Source: Apostichopus japonicus
Taxonomy: Eukaryota; Echinodermata; Holothuroidea; Aspidochirotida; Stichopodidae
Assembly: GCF_037975245.1 (NCBI RefSeq)
Contig: NC_092562.1
Location: 21,591,054 to 21,655,053, forward strand
Direction: 5' to 3'
Length of the DNA stretch: 64,000 nt
Shown here: positions 26,236 to 39,703 of the stretch, piece after piece
Numbering within the stretch: position 1 is the stretch's first letter
How the letters are laid out: the number at the start of each line of letters is the position of its first letter
The notes under the pieces: generated by a model
Databases searched by the model: none
What the model was told of the DNA's origin: nothing
Seen by the model: the letters and a program-made list of their open reading frames with translations, nothing else
Program-made: the position numbers and the translations under genes

Positions 26236-28629
26236 ATAAATTATACATTTGACAAGAAATACAGCATTCCATAAACTTCGATTTTCGATATATCAAGTCC
26301 AAACTACGACCCTCTTGTTCACAATTTCGTTTACGACCAGACAGCGTAGGAAATATGAGTACACGGACAGGTGCTAAATTTGATTGATTCAATCACATTG
26401 GCAGGACTGGTTATAGTTAATATATAAATATATATACTGTAGTGTGTAATATGATTTAATATGGATGCCCGTGACTATCAACCATCTCTGTCACTCCATA
26501 TCCCACCAGCTTCATATCAATCCACAACCTTTGATCTTCAAATTTCAAAACATTTTTTCCCAGATGTTAAAATCCTGAGTTGCCTTGTTCATGACCTTTA
26601 GTCATAACATTTTACATGAACCACACATGTGTCCAAGTTCTACTTCATGCTAACCTAATACTTTGCTGCATAATGTTGACCCAGCAGGGATTTAATAACT
26701 GGCACTTCCACCTATACACTTCTCTGCTTCAGGCTTGTATGTCTAGACTTCAGACAAAATATTCAAGTTTTACAAGACTTGAATGTGGAAGTCTTTCTGA
26801 TAGCGACATAACATACAGAGTAAATATATTTATTCACTTTTATTTGAATATATATATACAAACACCTGAAGTTTCTTTCAATAATTGAAATTGATGCTTG
26901 CAATCCCTTCCTCTGTCGGGTAAAGCGATCCAAACTTGCCTGACCAGTTTAAACTGGCGTCACCCTCTGCGATTTATTTGTCCTTCTGTGTCAATGGCAT
27001 AAATATATGCAAATATATGCCAATGTAGAGAACACCGCACGGCCAAATTTCCAGTTGAAAACTATCTTTACAATATCTGTAGAAACCTACTGCATGTTAT
27101 CCGGAAATGGCATATTTTCCCGCCAGAGTTTCACAAGTTCAGCCAATGGTGAACTTCCTGAGGAAATGTATGTGTATCGCTTCCTAGCAGGTGCACTTGG
27201 CACATTGTTCCATGTTTGATGATGATGTTCGGTCTTTACTCACATGGAAACCTACGTGTGTGTAGATCTATGAGGCCAATTATCACGTATCAATAACATT
27301 GAACAGACTCCAACAGGAAAATGCTATACCTCATAGACGATTGGAAAGGAAACACTTGAAAAGGAAATAGAAGCTTTCGAATTAACAAAATACAACAATC
27401 ATTGGCTGATCATTACCAGTTGTGTTTTCAAATGGTTAACTTACAATATGAGTCATCCACATATATACTGCTGTGGATATGGCTATATATAAATTACAAT
27501 GTACAGTGCAGTGCAGTACAGTGCAGTATAGTGCAGTCAGTGTTCAGTACAGTATGTACATGTCTGTATTGAACTACTCGTAAGAAAGAGCTCTTCTACA
27601 TGTTTTGTAGCAACGAGCGATGTCATTTCCATTTGCCAGCGATCTATTTTGAGGGAATCTATGTAACATTCACAATATATACTTAATAAAATCTTTGACT
27701 CTCTCCTCCGCGAATATTATCAAAGATGAAAATATCGATCATAAACAATTCCCCCGAGTTCATTCCAACATTAGAATTTGCATTCCGAAAATGTTGATGG
27801 AACTTTCCAATCTCGCAGCTGTAAGGAACTGCTACTGTGCATGCCTTACAAGGCAATGGACATTATATTCTGCATGCAGCTACTGTCATGTAGCTCGTAC
27901 ACCTAACAATGTACCTGCTGCTAACACACCACCTGGTCAAGACATCTCAAACTATGGAGGGTTGCTGCTATCCACAGATAATTCAGTCACTATTTTCCTG
28001 GGGTCAAAATGTTTGTTGGTAGCAGTGGTAAGTTGATAACAAGTAAGAAAATCACAGTCATACAAATACAAGTAACCACAGCTATGTCTCACTCGACTGT
28101 GTATACAAAGAAAGAATTATCTCACAGCAAGGTTTTGGTCACACCCTGCTTTTAACAAGCAAGATCAGATCAAAATAAACAGAGAAAATCTTTTTTTTCT
28201 GATTATGTTTAGTCATTTGAGAAACTCATGTGTATTGAGCCTGATACAATTGATGACAACTTTAAAGCTACAAAGTAAATCCATGAATTATGTACACAAC
28301 TGCTGGTAGTGAGTCCAGAGTACGGCAGATAAATAAAGTATCAAACCTTGGTACAACAATACTACAGGTAAAGAGAGACTATAAAGGATGACTAAGAAAG
28401 AAAAAAAAAAGGATCCTACTGCAAGGCTTAATGAAGGTTTAGTTTTTTAAAGGACTATAGAGGGTGAAGCAAACATAAGTACAGCTTGATGGTACCAAAA
28501 GGCAGTAAACAAGTGCTCAGTTTATTTCACCTTGACGCAAACCTGCTAATATACAAATATATGTCACAAAGAAGTATGAAAACCACCATACACCACAACT
28601 AGATCACACAACAAAGTATACACTGTGAG
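26236..28629. other. Non-coding stretch with a small CAGTGCAGTA array
   Basis: No gene is recognised. At 27501-27556 the word CAGTGCAGTA repeats about five times with small changes. A plus-strand frame of 113 codons at 27695-28036 has no motif that would support it. Confidence 0.45.
27501..27556. repeat. CAGTGCAGTA short tandem repeat
   Basis: A run of five- and ten-base units (CAGTG, CAGTA) continues into CAGTCAGTGTTCAGTACAGTA. It is a simple degenerate array. Confidence 0.8.
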
Positions 28630-28755
28630 TGGTAGAATGAGGAAGGAAGGTTGACTGGGAAGTGACCGGTCAACAGGGGGAGGTCAAAAGGGTTATCAGG
28701 TCACAAAAGACATACTGGAACGAGAATGCAGATGTTGCGAGGAGACAGGTAAATA
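28630..28755 (+). repeat. Dispersed repeat family copy (GAGACAGGTAAG family)
   Basis: The block order matches the other copies: GGTAGAATGAGGAAGGA, then a hairpin-forming TTGACTGGGAAGTGACCGGTCAA, then GGTTATCAGGTCAC, then GCGAGGAGACAGGTAAAT. It is diverged in the middle. A tRNA-like segment lies 55 bp downstream. Confidence 0.65.
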
Positions 28756-28810
28756 TATATTATTGAAATCGTAATGAGAAGGAAAATCCAGAACAGTAAA
28801 AAATCTTCCA

Positions 28811-28880
28811 GCCTCTACCGGGATTCGAACCCGGGCCTCCTGCTTTATATGTGGATATCCTAACTACTAGGCTATTGACC
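28811..28880 (-). repeat. tRNA-Glu-like segment, probable SINE head or tRNA pseudogene
   Basis: Read on the minus strand, it has an A-box-like TAGCCTAGTAGTTAGGATA and a perfect B box GGTTCGAATCC within a good T arm (CCCGGGTTCGAATCCCGG). The layout is closest to tRNA-Glu or tRNA-Asp. The acceptor ends do not pair and the anticodon stem is poor (about three of five pairs), so a working tRNA is unlikely. An internal Pol III promoter of this kind is typical of tRNA-derived SINEs. No poly-A or tail repeat could be fixed. Confidence 0.65.
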
Positions 28881-31307
28881 GGTTAGGAAGGTCGTAATTC
28901 CACTGTAGGCATTTGTCACCTGTATCGAACAATACTGGTTCTGTTTTGGTGACATATTTTGCTTTACTCTAGAGATCAAACATGATGCTAACCAACTCGA
29001 AATCATTCATTGCATATGCCTGCTAAGAGTAGGTAAATTACAATCGAAACATCAAAATTCTGCTAAGCTTTCTAAATCAACATGCAGATGTGTCGAGCAA
29101 AGTTATTAAATGTTAGACCATCGTTTTACTTTATTTTTCTGGTATATGAAAGCCTTTACAAGACAGACAACTTTGTATCTGTCTCAAAAGATGTCAACGA
29201 AAGACTGGAAAGTAGGAAAGTGCTCATGCATGATTCTACAGAAGTAATACAATTACACCTTTTTTTTTTGGAGGGGGGGGGAAGGGAGGAGGAGGGATAA
29301 GGGTACAGGTGGGTGGAATGCATAAACATTGAGTACAGTCGTACAGGTAAGAGGGGAGCAGAGTCAATGTACTAATCATGAAGGTAAGTATACTGGTGTT
29401 GTGATATAGGTTAGAACCTTTTAGAAATACGCAAAAACAATGTTGAAAGTATAATTATAGGGGACCATATACGTTAGTTCTGCTCGGGTACTATTTTTCT
29501 AGCATATTTGGAAGAACTCGGCTATGGCAACAAAATAGTTGATATTGTAAATATGTTCTCTCAGACAATTTTTGCTTTGTCATATGTATGTGTACAAATT
29601 TATCCATATGCTTCAGTGTATCCAAGTTACATGTCTTTAATATATATGTGAGAAGATATCTTATTATTCATTTCCTCATGGAATCATATCAGCCCAAGAA
29701 AAATGAAGACATAAATATACATTTTTCCTTTTTAATATCCAAAACTGGCAGCCAGCAGGGAGGAATTTTGTCAGTTCGGCTGCAAGATTTGCGATGGCTG
29801 AAAATGAGCGTATATGGAGAGAAGCAGACCTGACTTGCAGCACTGGCAAACAGAAATCTTAAAAGCCATTACAGGCATTTTCAAAGCTCTATCAAACATC
29901 TCTTGAGAAATCAAAGGCGGCAAGGAGAGCACATTTAGTATCGTCGATAACTGGAGGAGGAAATCAAAGTGATGGAAGATTGGTGAGAATGGGGAAAAAA
30001 AAGTATCATTTATTGCCATTAATTATAGAAAAGGAATCTGGGCACTGAGAATGGCTGTTAATAACCTCGATACAGATTTCCACAATTATCCAAGCGGTGA
30101 GTCGTTCGTAAGAGAGGAAATTAAAGTTCCCGGATGAATTTGCCGGAAAGCTCTTGGATAAATTTGCCTTAATTAAAGCCATTACACCTCTTGATTATGA
30201 TTTGACTTAAATTATCTGGGAAGGAGAGTTTATAGAAATTCTAACCTTTGACCTCAATGCCAGTCTTAGATTGGCTACTGGCTAGTAAATGGTCATGGTC
30301 ATGGTTTTGACATTGTTTTGACCTCAAATAGACCTCTACCATCAATTGTAAATCTCTCGCACAGCTCTCACATCTCTCACATATGGTATATCTGCAATGC
30401 ATGCAAAACATTCAAGTTATCATATTTACCATTTTCTTTAGACCGTGCGGTGAGTTTGGGCTAGCCACATACCAAGTACGACAATTGTCACGATTCCATT
30501 TCTTGAGATATCACGATTCCCAGGCAAGGTGTCACACAAATAGACAGATCCACTCACACATACATTGCATACATACAACCATAATCTCCATTGCAAAAGG
30601 CAACCACCCCTTCCATAGTCTTCCCTCAACCCCCCCCCCCTTCTCCCACAAAAAAACAATAAAATTAATGATGGCGGTGATGATAATAATAATAATAATA
30701 AAACAAGTGACAATTTAATCAATATTGAATTTGCCATATTTTTCTCCCATAATGCATCACCAAGAGAGATGCCATGATGTAATATTTACTGTAATATGAT
30801 TACCTACATGAGATGTTATATCTCCTGCAGATATGAAGACTAAAAGTGACTAAGTTACTACATCAGTAGTCTGACATATATATGCAAAGCTGGCACCAAA
30901 CACTCATATCTATATGACGTATGACTCTCCCAATGGAACCCAAGCTTACCCTCTCTCATAACCGACAAAAGATGCGATATCTATTACCAAAATTCTTCTT
31001 AATATCGAATATGTTATAATTATATGCGCTGTAAACAGGCTGGTTATTTTGATGAAAAAATTCGGAAAGAGACACATGTATGGGGGGCATGGCAGGCTGC
31101 ATACGAACAAGGGAGGAGAAAAAGTGAAAATATTAAAACAGAATATTGTTTAGAGAACTTTAAGGTACAGATTAGACTGCATGATGACTAGAGACAGAGA
31201 CCGTGAGAAAAAGTGAAGGAAAATTTTGCAAGGAGAAAATGAAGGGGAAAAAATGAAGGAGAGGACAATATAAACCACATGAAAAACATGCTAGAAAACT
31301 AGCGAAG
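28881..31307. other. Non-coding stretch, no gene seen
   Basis: The stretch contains G and C runs (29270-29281 and 30632-30641) and an (AAT)n tract at 30681-30701. Opposite-strand frames at 30383-30737 overlap and show no protein motif. Confidence 0.45.
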
Positions 31308-31400
31308 AGTGTTATTAAGAGGTTACCAGTTCATGCTAGGCACCGTAGAATAGAGTCCTCAGATCGTGAGGAGACAGGTAAGCGAGGTGCAAAGTAAATA
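31308..31400 (+). repeat. Dispersed repeat family copy, 3' part
   Basis: It matches the 3' half of the family: AGTGTTATTAAGAGGTTACC, CTAGGCACCGTAGAATAGAG, then TCGTGAGGAGACAGGTAAGC and GAGGTGCAAAGTAAAT. The 5' hairpin block is absent. Confidence 0.7.
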
Positions 31401-31620
31401 AGGATAATGCAAGCATTTAAAAACAGGAAAAGAGCAGAGTGCAATAACCTGTCAAAAAAAACCCTCTTTATTGAAAAGGGTACATTATCGGGCTGCACAC
31501 AAATAATGATCCACCGATTGGACTCCCGCAGTGAACACAGATAGAAATACTGATTACAGAAAGTTCCATAGGATTAGAACCATAAAACTTTGAGTTAGAG
31601 AAATACGATCCGGGCACTTT

Positions 31621-31728
31621 GGGTGGTTATGGAAGAGATGGAAGGTCGTTGACTAGCGGGGGTCTGGTCATAGAGGGCGCACTGCAGCACTGTGCTAAAA
31701 CTAAAAAGGTAACCAGTTCACAGGCTAG
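31621..31728 (+). repeat. Dispersed repeat family copy, 5' part
   Basis: It matches the 5' half of the family: GGTGGTTATGGAAGAGATGG, GACTAGCGGGGGTCTGGTCA, TAGAGGGCGCACTG and GGTAACCAGTTCACAGGCTAG. The GAGGAGACAGG block is missing. A diverged piece in the other orientation follows at about 31795-31870. Confidence 0.6.
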
Positions 31729-31902
31729 ATATGTATGTAAACATTGAATATTTTAGTTCATAATCTCCATTGGTAGAGCACTTTATGGTAATCACCCCAA
31801 AACTTACTGATTGGGGTATTTACAAACGACAATACCTTACCTGTCACCCTTACCTACGCACTCCTATCTATGAAGTAAAGGTACAGTAAGGGAGGAGTGA
31901 AG

Positions 31903-31962
31903 TAAACTGCAGAATATGAAGTGAGATAACACTAAACTGAAGAATATGAAGTGAGATAACAC
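31903..31962. repeat. 30-bp tandem duplication
   Basis: Two copies of a 30-bp unit, TAAACTGMAGAATATGAAGT followed by GAGATAACAC, differ at one base. It is a recent local duplication. Confidence 0.9.
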
Positions 31963-34415
31963 AGTGTCAATAAACTTTATCAGTTCCACCTTCCCACGTA
32001 AAATGTAGTTTGATCATTAAATTGTTAATGAACACTCCGGTCTTTGAAACTGTTAACGAACCCTCCTCCGTCTTACATACATTTCTGAGAACTAAGATTA
32101 GTAGGATATCTAAACCAGGAGAGTATCGTTCCTCCCCACAGAGAAGGGACGATAGATAACCGTACCGTCATCCATCCATGCAGCCTCTGATCACCACGGC
32201 GACAGACGTTAACAAATTAATTGCAATGAAGACCCCACGGTGGTGAGTTCAAAGTAAGAGGAATCAAGGACCTTTCTTTACCTTGTCCTTTACTATCTTT
32301 TGAAATTAAGTAAAAGGGAAGGGTTAAGCCACCCTGACAACTTCATGAGGAGGACATGTGATTGAATCTTACCAACCTCATCACAAGATGACTAACAGTC
32401 TTTCCAGACTTGACTAATTCCCATTACTTATGGCATCTCTCTCCATGATAACAGTATACAATGACAGGATACATTGATCATTCTACAAACGTCTCAAAGC
32501 TGTTTGTGGGTCAGTGGGGATTGCAGTAAACTTATCGGGGTAAAGTCGTAATGGTTGTCTGCTGGACCTAAAGGACCCTTTTTCTGTTTGGACAACCAAA
32601 AATCAGCTGGTTGGAGGTGTCTAATGGAGAACTACTGTCTAGCTATTACTGTACGTCAAACTAAGATTGCAATGTACAATAGCTAAGTATCCCCAATATT
32701 GGTAAACTGATAAATTGGTATCATCCCCAAAGCTGGTGTTCTACTCACCAAACCTACTGTACAAATCTCTCCTTCAGTGTAAATATTGACCATTCCTTTT
32801 TCTTTTTTTTGTGATACATCTCTTCGGACGACCAATTTACTGTTCAGACAACCAAAGGCTTAGGCCTGCTTGTCCAACGAACAACCACAAATAATCCCTA
32901 AAAATTTGCCCTGACATGGTTATTCATTTTCATATGCTACTGTAGGAGGATAGGAATGCAACAATTCATTGGAAACATATAGGCTGGTGGTACTCTCTTT
33001 GACAAAAAAAACACATTCCTGTTTCAATTGCTTATCTTGTCAAACCTGAAAGTTAAGTACAAAACTACTGTTTCCATCTCACTACACCTTAACTCCCACA
33101 CACCCCCCCCCCCCTCCCTTAACCTATTATTATGTTCATGAATGTCTATACATGTATAAACATTAATTTAATTAATTAATTTAACATTTACCTACATGTC
33201 GATATGTTGTGCCAATCTTTTATTTAATCACTGACATTGGTCAAGTTAAACAGATCTTGCTGCACGTGCTTAACTTCAGCACGCCCTCTATGCAGGTACT
33301 GCATGTATCTTGAATACATACATGTTACAGTATACATTACAGTTGTAGTATACATTGAAGTCAGCATCACTTTAACCTTGTATTCATTTCCTTTCTGGTC
33401 TGTCAATACTTCAAACCATAGACAAGGTCAACAACAAGTTATTTTTCTTTATGTTGCTGTGAGTGGTAAAACAATCCTGCTGCATGATAATAAATATTCA
33501 TGAGTTATGGAAAGGTTGGTATAAGTGGACTGGCACCCATCTACCTTAGATAAAATTTTACAATCTTAAGTATCCAATTGAAATAGCTATTTTTGACTTA
33601 TTTGTTATTTGAGTTATTTGTCAGATTATATAATTAGAATACCAAGCCAGTATATCTTTTCTGGTCTGTCGGTATTTTGAAAGATATTAATGAAGTCTAC
33701 CTAAAGAGGCCTTCTTGCCTTACGTGACGATGAATATTCATGAGCTACAGCTTGACTGGTAATTATCTGCTTTTAGATGACATCTTATTTATTAAAGATT
33801 TAGTTTATTAAATTGTTGGTGCTGTGTTAAAGTGCTAGAACACTAATGCGACTAATATACCACCAAACACAGTACAAGTGTCTATTCTTGTCACTCATAA
33901 GGTTTTTTATTGTTTTTAAATGAAACATCTGGACAAGGTTAGCAAGATTCTCTATCTTCTTGCTGTTGTGTGTTATAAACAACCACCATGTATACCATGG
34001 CTGGCTGGTTGGGTGGGTGGGTGTATGACAATGAATAATTCATCAGTGAGATAAGTTAACTGATAACCATCTACTTAAAGTCCTGCTCTCATGTTGAGAG
34101 CTTCATCTTGTATCGCATTCATCAAAAGATTCAGAAACAAAAGGTTTAACTTTGTAATTTATCCATGAGTTCTCATGTACACTAGCTGTTGTCAAATATA
34201 GAAATGAGTCTTGTAGTCTTGGTAATGAGATACTACCTTGGTGGTGAGATCAATCAGCTGTCACAATCCTGCAGTTCATGTCATGATTGCAAGCACTTTA
34301 AAAGTTGTCAGTTAATTGCCAACAGCTGTTTATAACCATGAGCTCCAATGCTTTGTTAAGTCTGCATGAGCCCATCTCATTTTGATGGGACTTAAATTTA
34401 AAGAACAAAAACTTT

Positions 34416-34506
34416 AATATATTTATATATATATTTATATATATATATATATATATGTATCTTTCTGTCTGTCCGTCCGTCTGTCTGGCTATCTATCTAT
34501 CTATAT
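34416..34506. repeat. Compound (TA)n / (CTGT)n / (CTAT)n microsatellite
   Basis: A TA tract runs into CTGTCTGTCCGTCCGTCTGT and then CTATCTATCTATCTATA. It is a simple-sequence cluster. Confidence 0.9.
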
Positions 34507-35064
34507 ACAAATCAGAACTATTAAGTAAACCTTAGAGGCACATTGTATTGATACAAATGTGTTTCGTATCTATAGATACTTCAAGCGATATATAACAATA
34601 TACCCCAATTGACCCATCTGTGTGAATCATGGATCCCAATTCTTCCTACAAAATTACTACAAACACTCTCCTCAAACTGTTCAAGTAGAACCCCAGTATG
34701 AAGGTTTTACAGGTTTTGGAGCATTATGCAACCAAATATCTTCTGTGGTTAGGGTTTCTTCTTTATCTATAAGCAATTATTTAACATGCCTGTGTCTCTA
34801 CTATTCCAAAACCTTAATTTCTTTCCTCCTCTCCATTGTCTTTGCTTTCCATTTCAAATTTCATAGAAGAATTCTCTATAGACAAGAAGCAATTAAAAGC
34901 TGTTTATCAGATTATCTGCCGTAATCTGTCACGACAAGGTGACACTGCTGTTAATTATCGTAGTTTTGTCTTTAAAGAAAGAATTGCTACCTGCGAATGA
35001 AATAACTATTCTACCAAGCTTCGAAGAATGTGTTACCATGGATACCCTTTAATGTGCTCTGATA

Positions 35065-35085
35065 TGTGTGTGTATATATATATAA

Positions 35086-35153
<68 letters not shown>

Positions 35154-35186
35154 GTGTGTGTATATGTGTGTATGTACATATATAAG
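35065..35186. repeat. Long (TA)n / (TG)n microsatellite
   Basis: A TA tract of about 75 bp is flanked by TG-rich words on both sides. It is a simple repeat and likely variable in length. Confidence 0.95.
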
Positions 35187-38100
35187 ATGTTCATACTGGA
35201 ATGAAAAACAAACTACTTGTTTCATTATTTAATAACCTTACATTTACATTGTCTACTAACCCTTCATAAACCACTCATTAAAGTGTTCTATGAAAAATAA
35301 ATCATTCTTAACTCTTGATTCAAGTAAATTGGAGTTACAGTGCAAAGGAGCCAATTTCGAGAAGCATGAAAAACAAATATCAATAGTCAAGATTTTACTG
35401 TTCCCTCTTCTTCTTTATTCCTTCTTTTCGTTCTCAACATAATGACGCAGCAACACGTCTTTGGATTTATATAATGTACAGAGAGACAGAATTACGTGAG
35501 AAACAGGTCTAGCATGATCCAATAGAGGGGGTAAGTCCACTGTGAAATATGTACTTCCTTTAGGTCAATTAGTATACCATACAACAGTTAGTGCATATAT
35601 AACTTAGCTGTTTGGTGCATTTACTTGTAAACAACAGAGCAATCTTGAAATGAAAGGTTCTCTTATGTTTATACATTTAGGTCCTTTTGAACAGGGTTCT
35701 TTTTTTTTGAGTAGATTAGCTATTGGTTCATAGTTTGGCCTTTCTCTCTAAACTCTTCAAAGCAGAAAGTCCACTTTTCCAATCCAGGCCTAAGTTGAAA
35801 CTTCCTTTTATACTGCCTTAAGTAGAGTTTTCCAACTCATACCTTCCAGAAAAAAATTGAAATTCATATGTGACAGAATATGCCACATGTATTGCTTAAT
35901 CATTATCAGTAAGCACCCCCTTCCCTCTGCTGACCTCCCACCCACCCCACCCACCCACCCCACCCACATCCCCATACCATCCATATGAATGTGCTTGCAA
36001 TCAATGGTAGACTGGCATGAAATGTCTACTTGAGCAATTTCTTTGTTACTTTAAATACAAAATTTCTTTCCAATTTTTATTTTCTCAGCCAAAGAATGTT
36101 GAACAACATGTGAATAATGTAGAACTTTGAACTATACAGTCTGTTAATACAAGTCAAATTCACTTTAATATTTCCTTAACCTACGAGTAGTTTAAATCAG
36201 TGTCTTGGTGCTTACCAAGCAGGAAATGTAAGTGGAACAAGCCTTTAGGGGACGACGGCCTAATTTTAAACAATTCAGTGACTTTTCAAAATTGTGCAAT
36301 AAAGTCGAAATTAGTTATTTCAGAACAGGAAGAAATGGATGTATATCCCATATTTTTTCTTTTCTTTCATGAACTGTAAATATCCTAAATTTAATCATCT
36401 AGGAGGTACAGTGTGTGGGGAATTATGCAGTAAAAAAAAAGACAGTTTTCCAATTCTTTACGTGAGCCGGTCACTCTTTTGTTTTCCTACCCTCATCCCC
36501 TCCACCTCCCCCTTGTCTCCACCTCCCCCTTGTTTTCTTTTCAGTTGTAGACAGTCTACTTTATTTTGTCTAGTACCATAAAATGCCTGGATGAGAGATG
36601 AGCATTTTTAGAAGTCACCCAAACAATTGAAATATGCTGAGCTTCTGAAAATTTCTTGATGTAAATATCCTAACACCCAAACTGATTTGATTAGGTTTAT
36701 GAGCCCAAAGTTACCTCAGTCTCTATGATATTGTGTAAATTCCAAAATGGTGGAAAATGGCAACTAAGGAACAAACCTTTTTTTAAAGCGTGCAAAAATT
36801 GAAAACCGGAACAAAAGTTTTACAAACTATTGATTCTTTTTATAGTAATGTTAGCAACCATCATTACTATCTCAAAAAAATCCATTACAGAAATTTAAAC
36901 TTTAATACTTTGGATGGCATGAGTAAAGGACTACTACAGACCTGAAGTGGGTTGTTACCAGGATAGGTTTTCACATCGCTGGTAAGTGGAAGCAGGGTGA
37001 TTGTGATTTGAGGAAGCAGGCATTCAGGTAGCTATTGTACTTTGCCCTAGTTACAACAATCACTTTTGCATTGAAAGTCTTACATACAACTTTCTATCCC
37101 ATAAATTTCCTCAACTCTCCGTCCCTCCAACCCCCCCCCCCAACGTCCCCCTCCCTCAATGCCTATATCACTATAAGTTGCAGGCAGTCATGATAATTTC
37201 ATCTTATTGAAATACCTTATATGCTTGCCAGAATCTGTGCAAGCAATCTACTAATGAAACTACATCTAGAGTGCAGTATCTATCGATGCATAAAATGTGT
37301 AACTTTGCCACATCACTAACAGGCTGTCCTTGAGCAAAAAAAAAAATCTATGCTATGCTACCTTTTGAAGTTCTTCATTTTCAACTTGATATGGGAATAA
37401 ACAGAGGGCGCTATGTCATTATTACTTGTTGCAGAGTATATAATTGATAAAGAAGCAAAAAATAAATAGAGGGTGCTATAACACTTTCCTATTCAGGTTG
37501 TTATCTGTGACTGAACTGCCTGAGGCTAAGCATTAATTTGATGAGACTGAAGTGCAACACCAAAATAAACAGTTCAATAAGTGTATATAATGTAATTTAG
37601 CTAAAACTTTAATAAGGAAATGTAGTAACTTAGCATGCAAATACAGGGATGCAGTCAATATCTGAAGACAATTCCACTTTAAGCAAAATATGAGTTTTTC
37701 TTTGGTAGGAGCTTCATTTGCAATCTTCTCTAACTTTTATTTACAGGTTGCCATCCTTTGAAGTTAAGAAACTTATACTGTATATTGTTAAGTTTGCTAA
37801 ACATATATTTCTACAAGGATAAACAATGGAAACAGGCAACACTGTTTCACCACGATGCTTACTGATACATTTTCACAGCTGGAGAATAATTCATTCAACC
37901 AGCATCACTCTTCCCATCACTCCCTCTTCCCCCTCCCTCTACCTCTTCCCCCTCCCCCTACCTCACTCATTCCCGCCTATGAATTCCCTAAAGCTCCCGA
38001 AAATTTCCATTTGAGAAAGAAAAAAAAACAACGGTATAAACCTGTTTCCCTGCAGACTGTAAACTTCAGTGCCTCACTGATTAATGGCTGAGAGATAACA

Positions 38101-39417
38101 AAGCGAACTTATAAAATAACAAAAGCGAACACCAGGTAAATCAATAAAGTGATCTAAATCTTACATTCAGTATAGTGTGAATCAATACATATGGTAGACA
38201 AAATGTATGTGTCATTGTTAGCACAGCTCAATGATTTCAGAACAGAGAAGCATCACGAACGCTGCAAATGTCTCTAGCAACATTATACGACTGAAATTAA
38301 ACAGAACTAAGTAATGGTTGTTCTCTATCAATGTGTCCTGTTTATATTTTCATCACATGAAAGTCATTGAAAACATTGTAAGGAGAGAGATAGAGAGGCA
38401 CTGAAGTAATGGAAAAGCAAATCCAACCATTATCATCTTAAAAAGCTCCCCCAAAAAACCAAAATGAATTGCCAATACAATTTTGTCAATGTGTGATGTC
38501 ATTGTGCAATTAGGTAGTAAAACCGCTTATTTTCCCCAAATTTTATTTTTTATTCCTTTGATTTTCAAGGTTAATGAATTGACATTGAAACCAATATGCC
38601 ATTACTTATGCTAAGTCAGGTAAGGAAATTGAAAATTTTTGTGTCAGGATTGAGAAAACCTCCATTTTAGAAAACAAACAGCGCAAATAACATAAGGAAA
38701 TGATTAATACTTGAAACAAATGTGATATCACATGTGGACTTGCTCTCGAGTCTTAAGATTTCAATACACTGTTTGTACTGAGGTCGTTCATAGCAAGTAT
38801 CTCTATCACACTTCTCCCTTGTAGATGGTAAATAAGTCAGATAATACTGTGTGACACATAGTACAACTTTAAGTACAAAAGTGGTATGTTTTCATTACTG
38901 TCGTGTTCTCACCAATGTTATGAATAACCAACAGACGAGCGTATAACCCGGTGAACGGGGTCGATTGTTTCACACCTCTATTCTATTAACGCAAGTGAAA
39001 ACAATTATGGAAAATATACGAGGTCGTAGTTATATTCATATAGACTAGGTCCATCAATCATTTAGCAATTCTGCCTTAATTACCATACAGTAGGCTAGAT
39101 CAGAGTATGTTTGTATAGGAGACAGGTTATAGAGGAGTAGAGTGAATTATATGGCTCTGCATCGTTCCACACCATCCTTGACATGTGTGCTACTATAAAA
39201 CTGACATTAAACAGTATATTTTGCGGAAAGTATGGATGCGATATTAACCAGCATCCATATGTCAGAAGCAATATTGTTGACAAGTTAAATATCCCCAGTC
39301 GGCAAATAGTTTGTCCCAGAATGCACCTGGTTAACTAGTTTAACGAGAGGGTTTCATCTTCTCTTACAAATTGACCTCGTCTCCAATTACCGGCTTACTT
39401 GCAATCGGTATCTCTCG

Positions 39418-39570
39418 TCGACCAATCAGCTTACCGGAATTAACGTTAGAATATTGCCTGCACGTTGCTACATCCCGGCCGTATTTTTCTCCCTTTAGTA
39501 CGACACATTGGCTGGGTATTAAATTGGATTGTTTCTAGCTTTACCAGGCGTTGATCTTCCCATTGCAGGT
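39418..39570 (+). promoter_or_regulatory. Weak promoter / first-exon candidate
   Basis: The stretch is CpG-richer than its surroundings. It has a CCAAT box in good context (GACCAATCAGC, 39420-39430), a second inverted one (ATTGG near 39507), and a consensus donor CAG|GTGAGA at 39566-39574. This could be a host promoter with a first non-coding exon. No downstream coding exon is identified, so the call is tentative. Confidence 0.2.
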
Positions 39571-39683
39571 GAGATGCTGAATTTGCAATCTGTCAGACAA
39601 CTGACCCAATTTAAAGACAATTTCCATTAAGGAAGTAACTGAACCATGCATCTTTGCATAAAAAAAGGGAGACAGTATATTTC

Positions 39684-39703
39684 AAAAAAAAAAAAAAAAA
39701 AAA
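39684..39703. repeat. 20-base poly-A run
   Basis: There are twenty consecutive A residues after TATATTTC. It could be the tail of a retroposed sequence, but I find no target duplication or recognisable body upstream. Confidence 0.85.

Larger units (their letters stand above)
31966..39417. other. Non-coding stretch with microsatellites, no gene seen
   Basis: No gene is supported. Simple repeats include a C run near 33103-33114, compound TA/CTAT repeats at 34416-34506, a long TA/TG tract at 35065-35186, CCCA-rich sequence at 35938-35970, and pyrimidine-rich tracts at 36492-36535 and 37917-37967. A loose 240-300 bp repetition around TGAATATTCATGAG occurs at 33.49, 33.73 and 34.03 kb. Confidence 0.45.

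Noticed and set aside
39604-39703. Processed pseudogene ending in the 20-base poly-A
   Set aside because: No coding similarity upstream, no AATAAA at a suitable distance and no flanking duplication.
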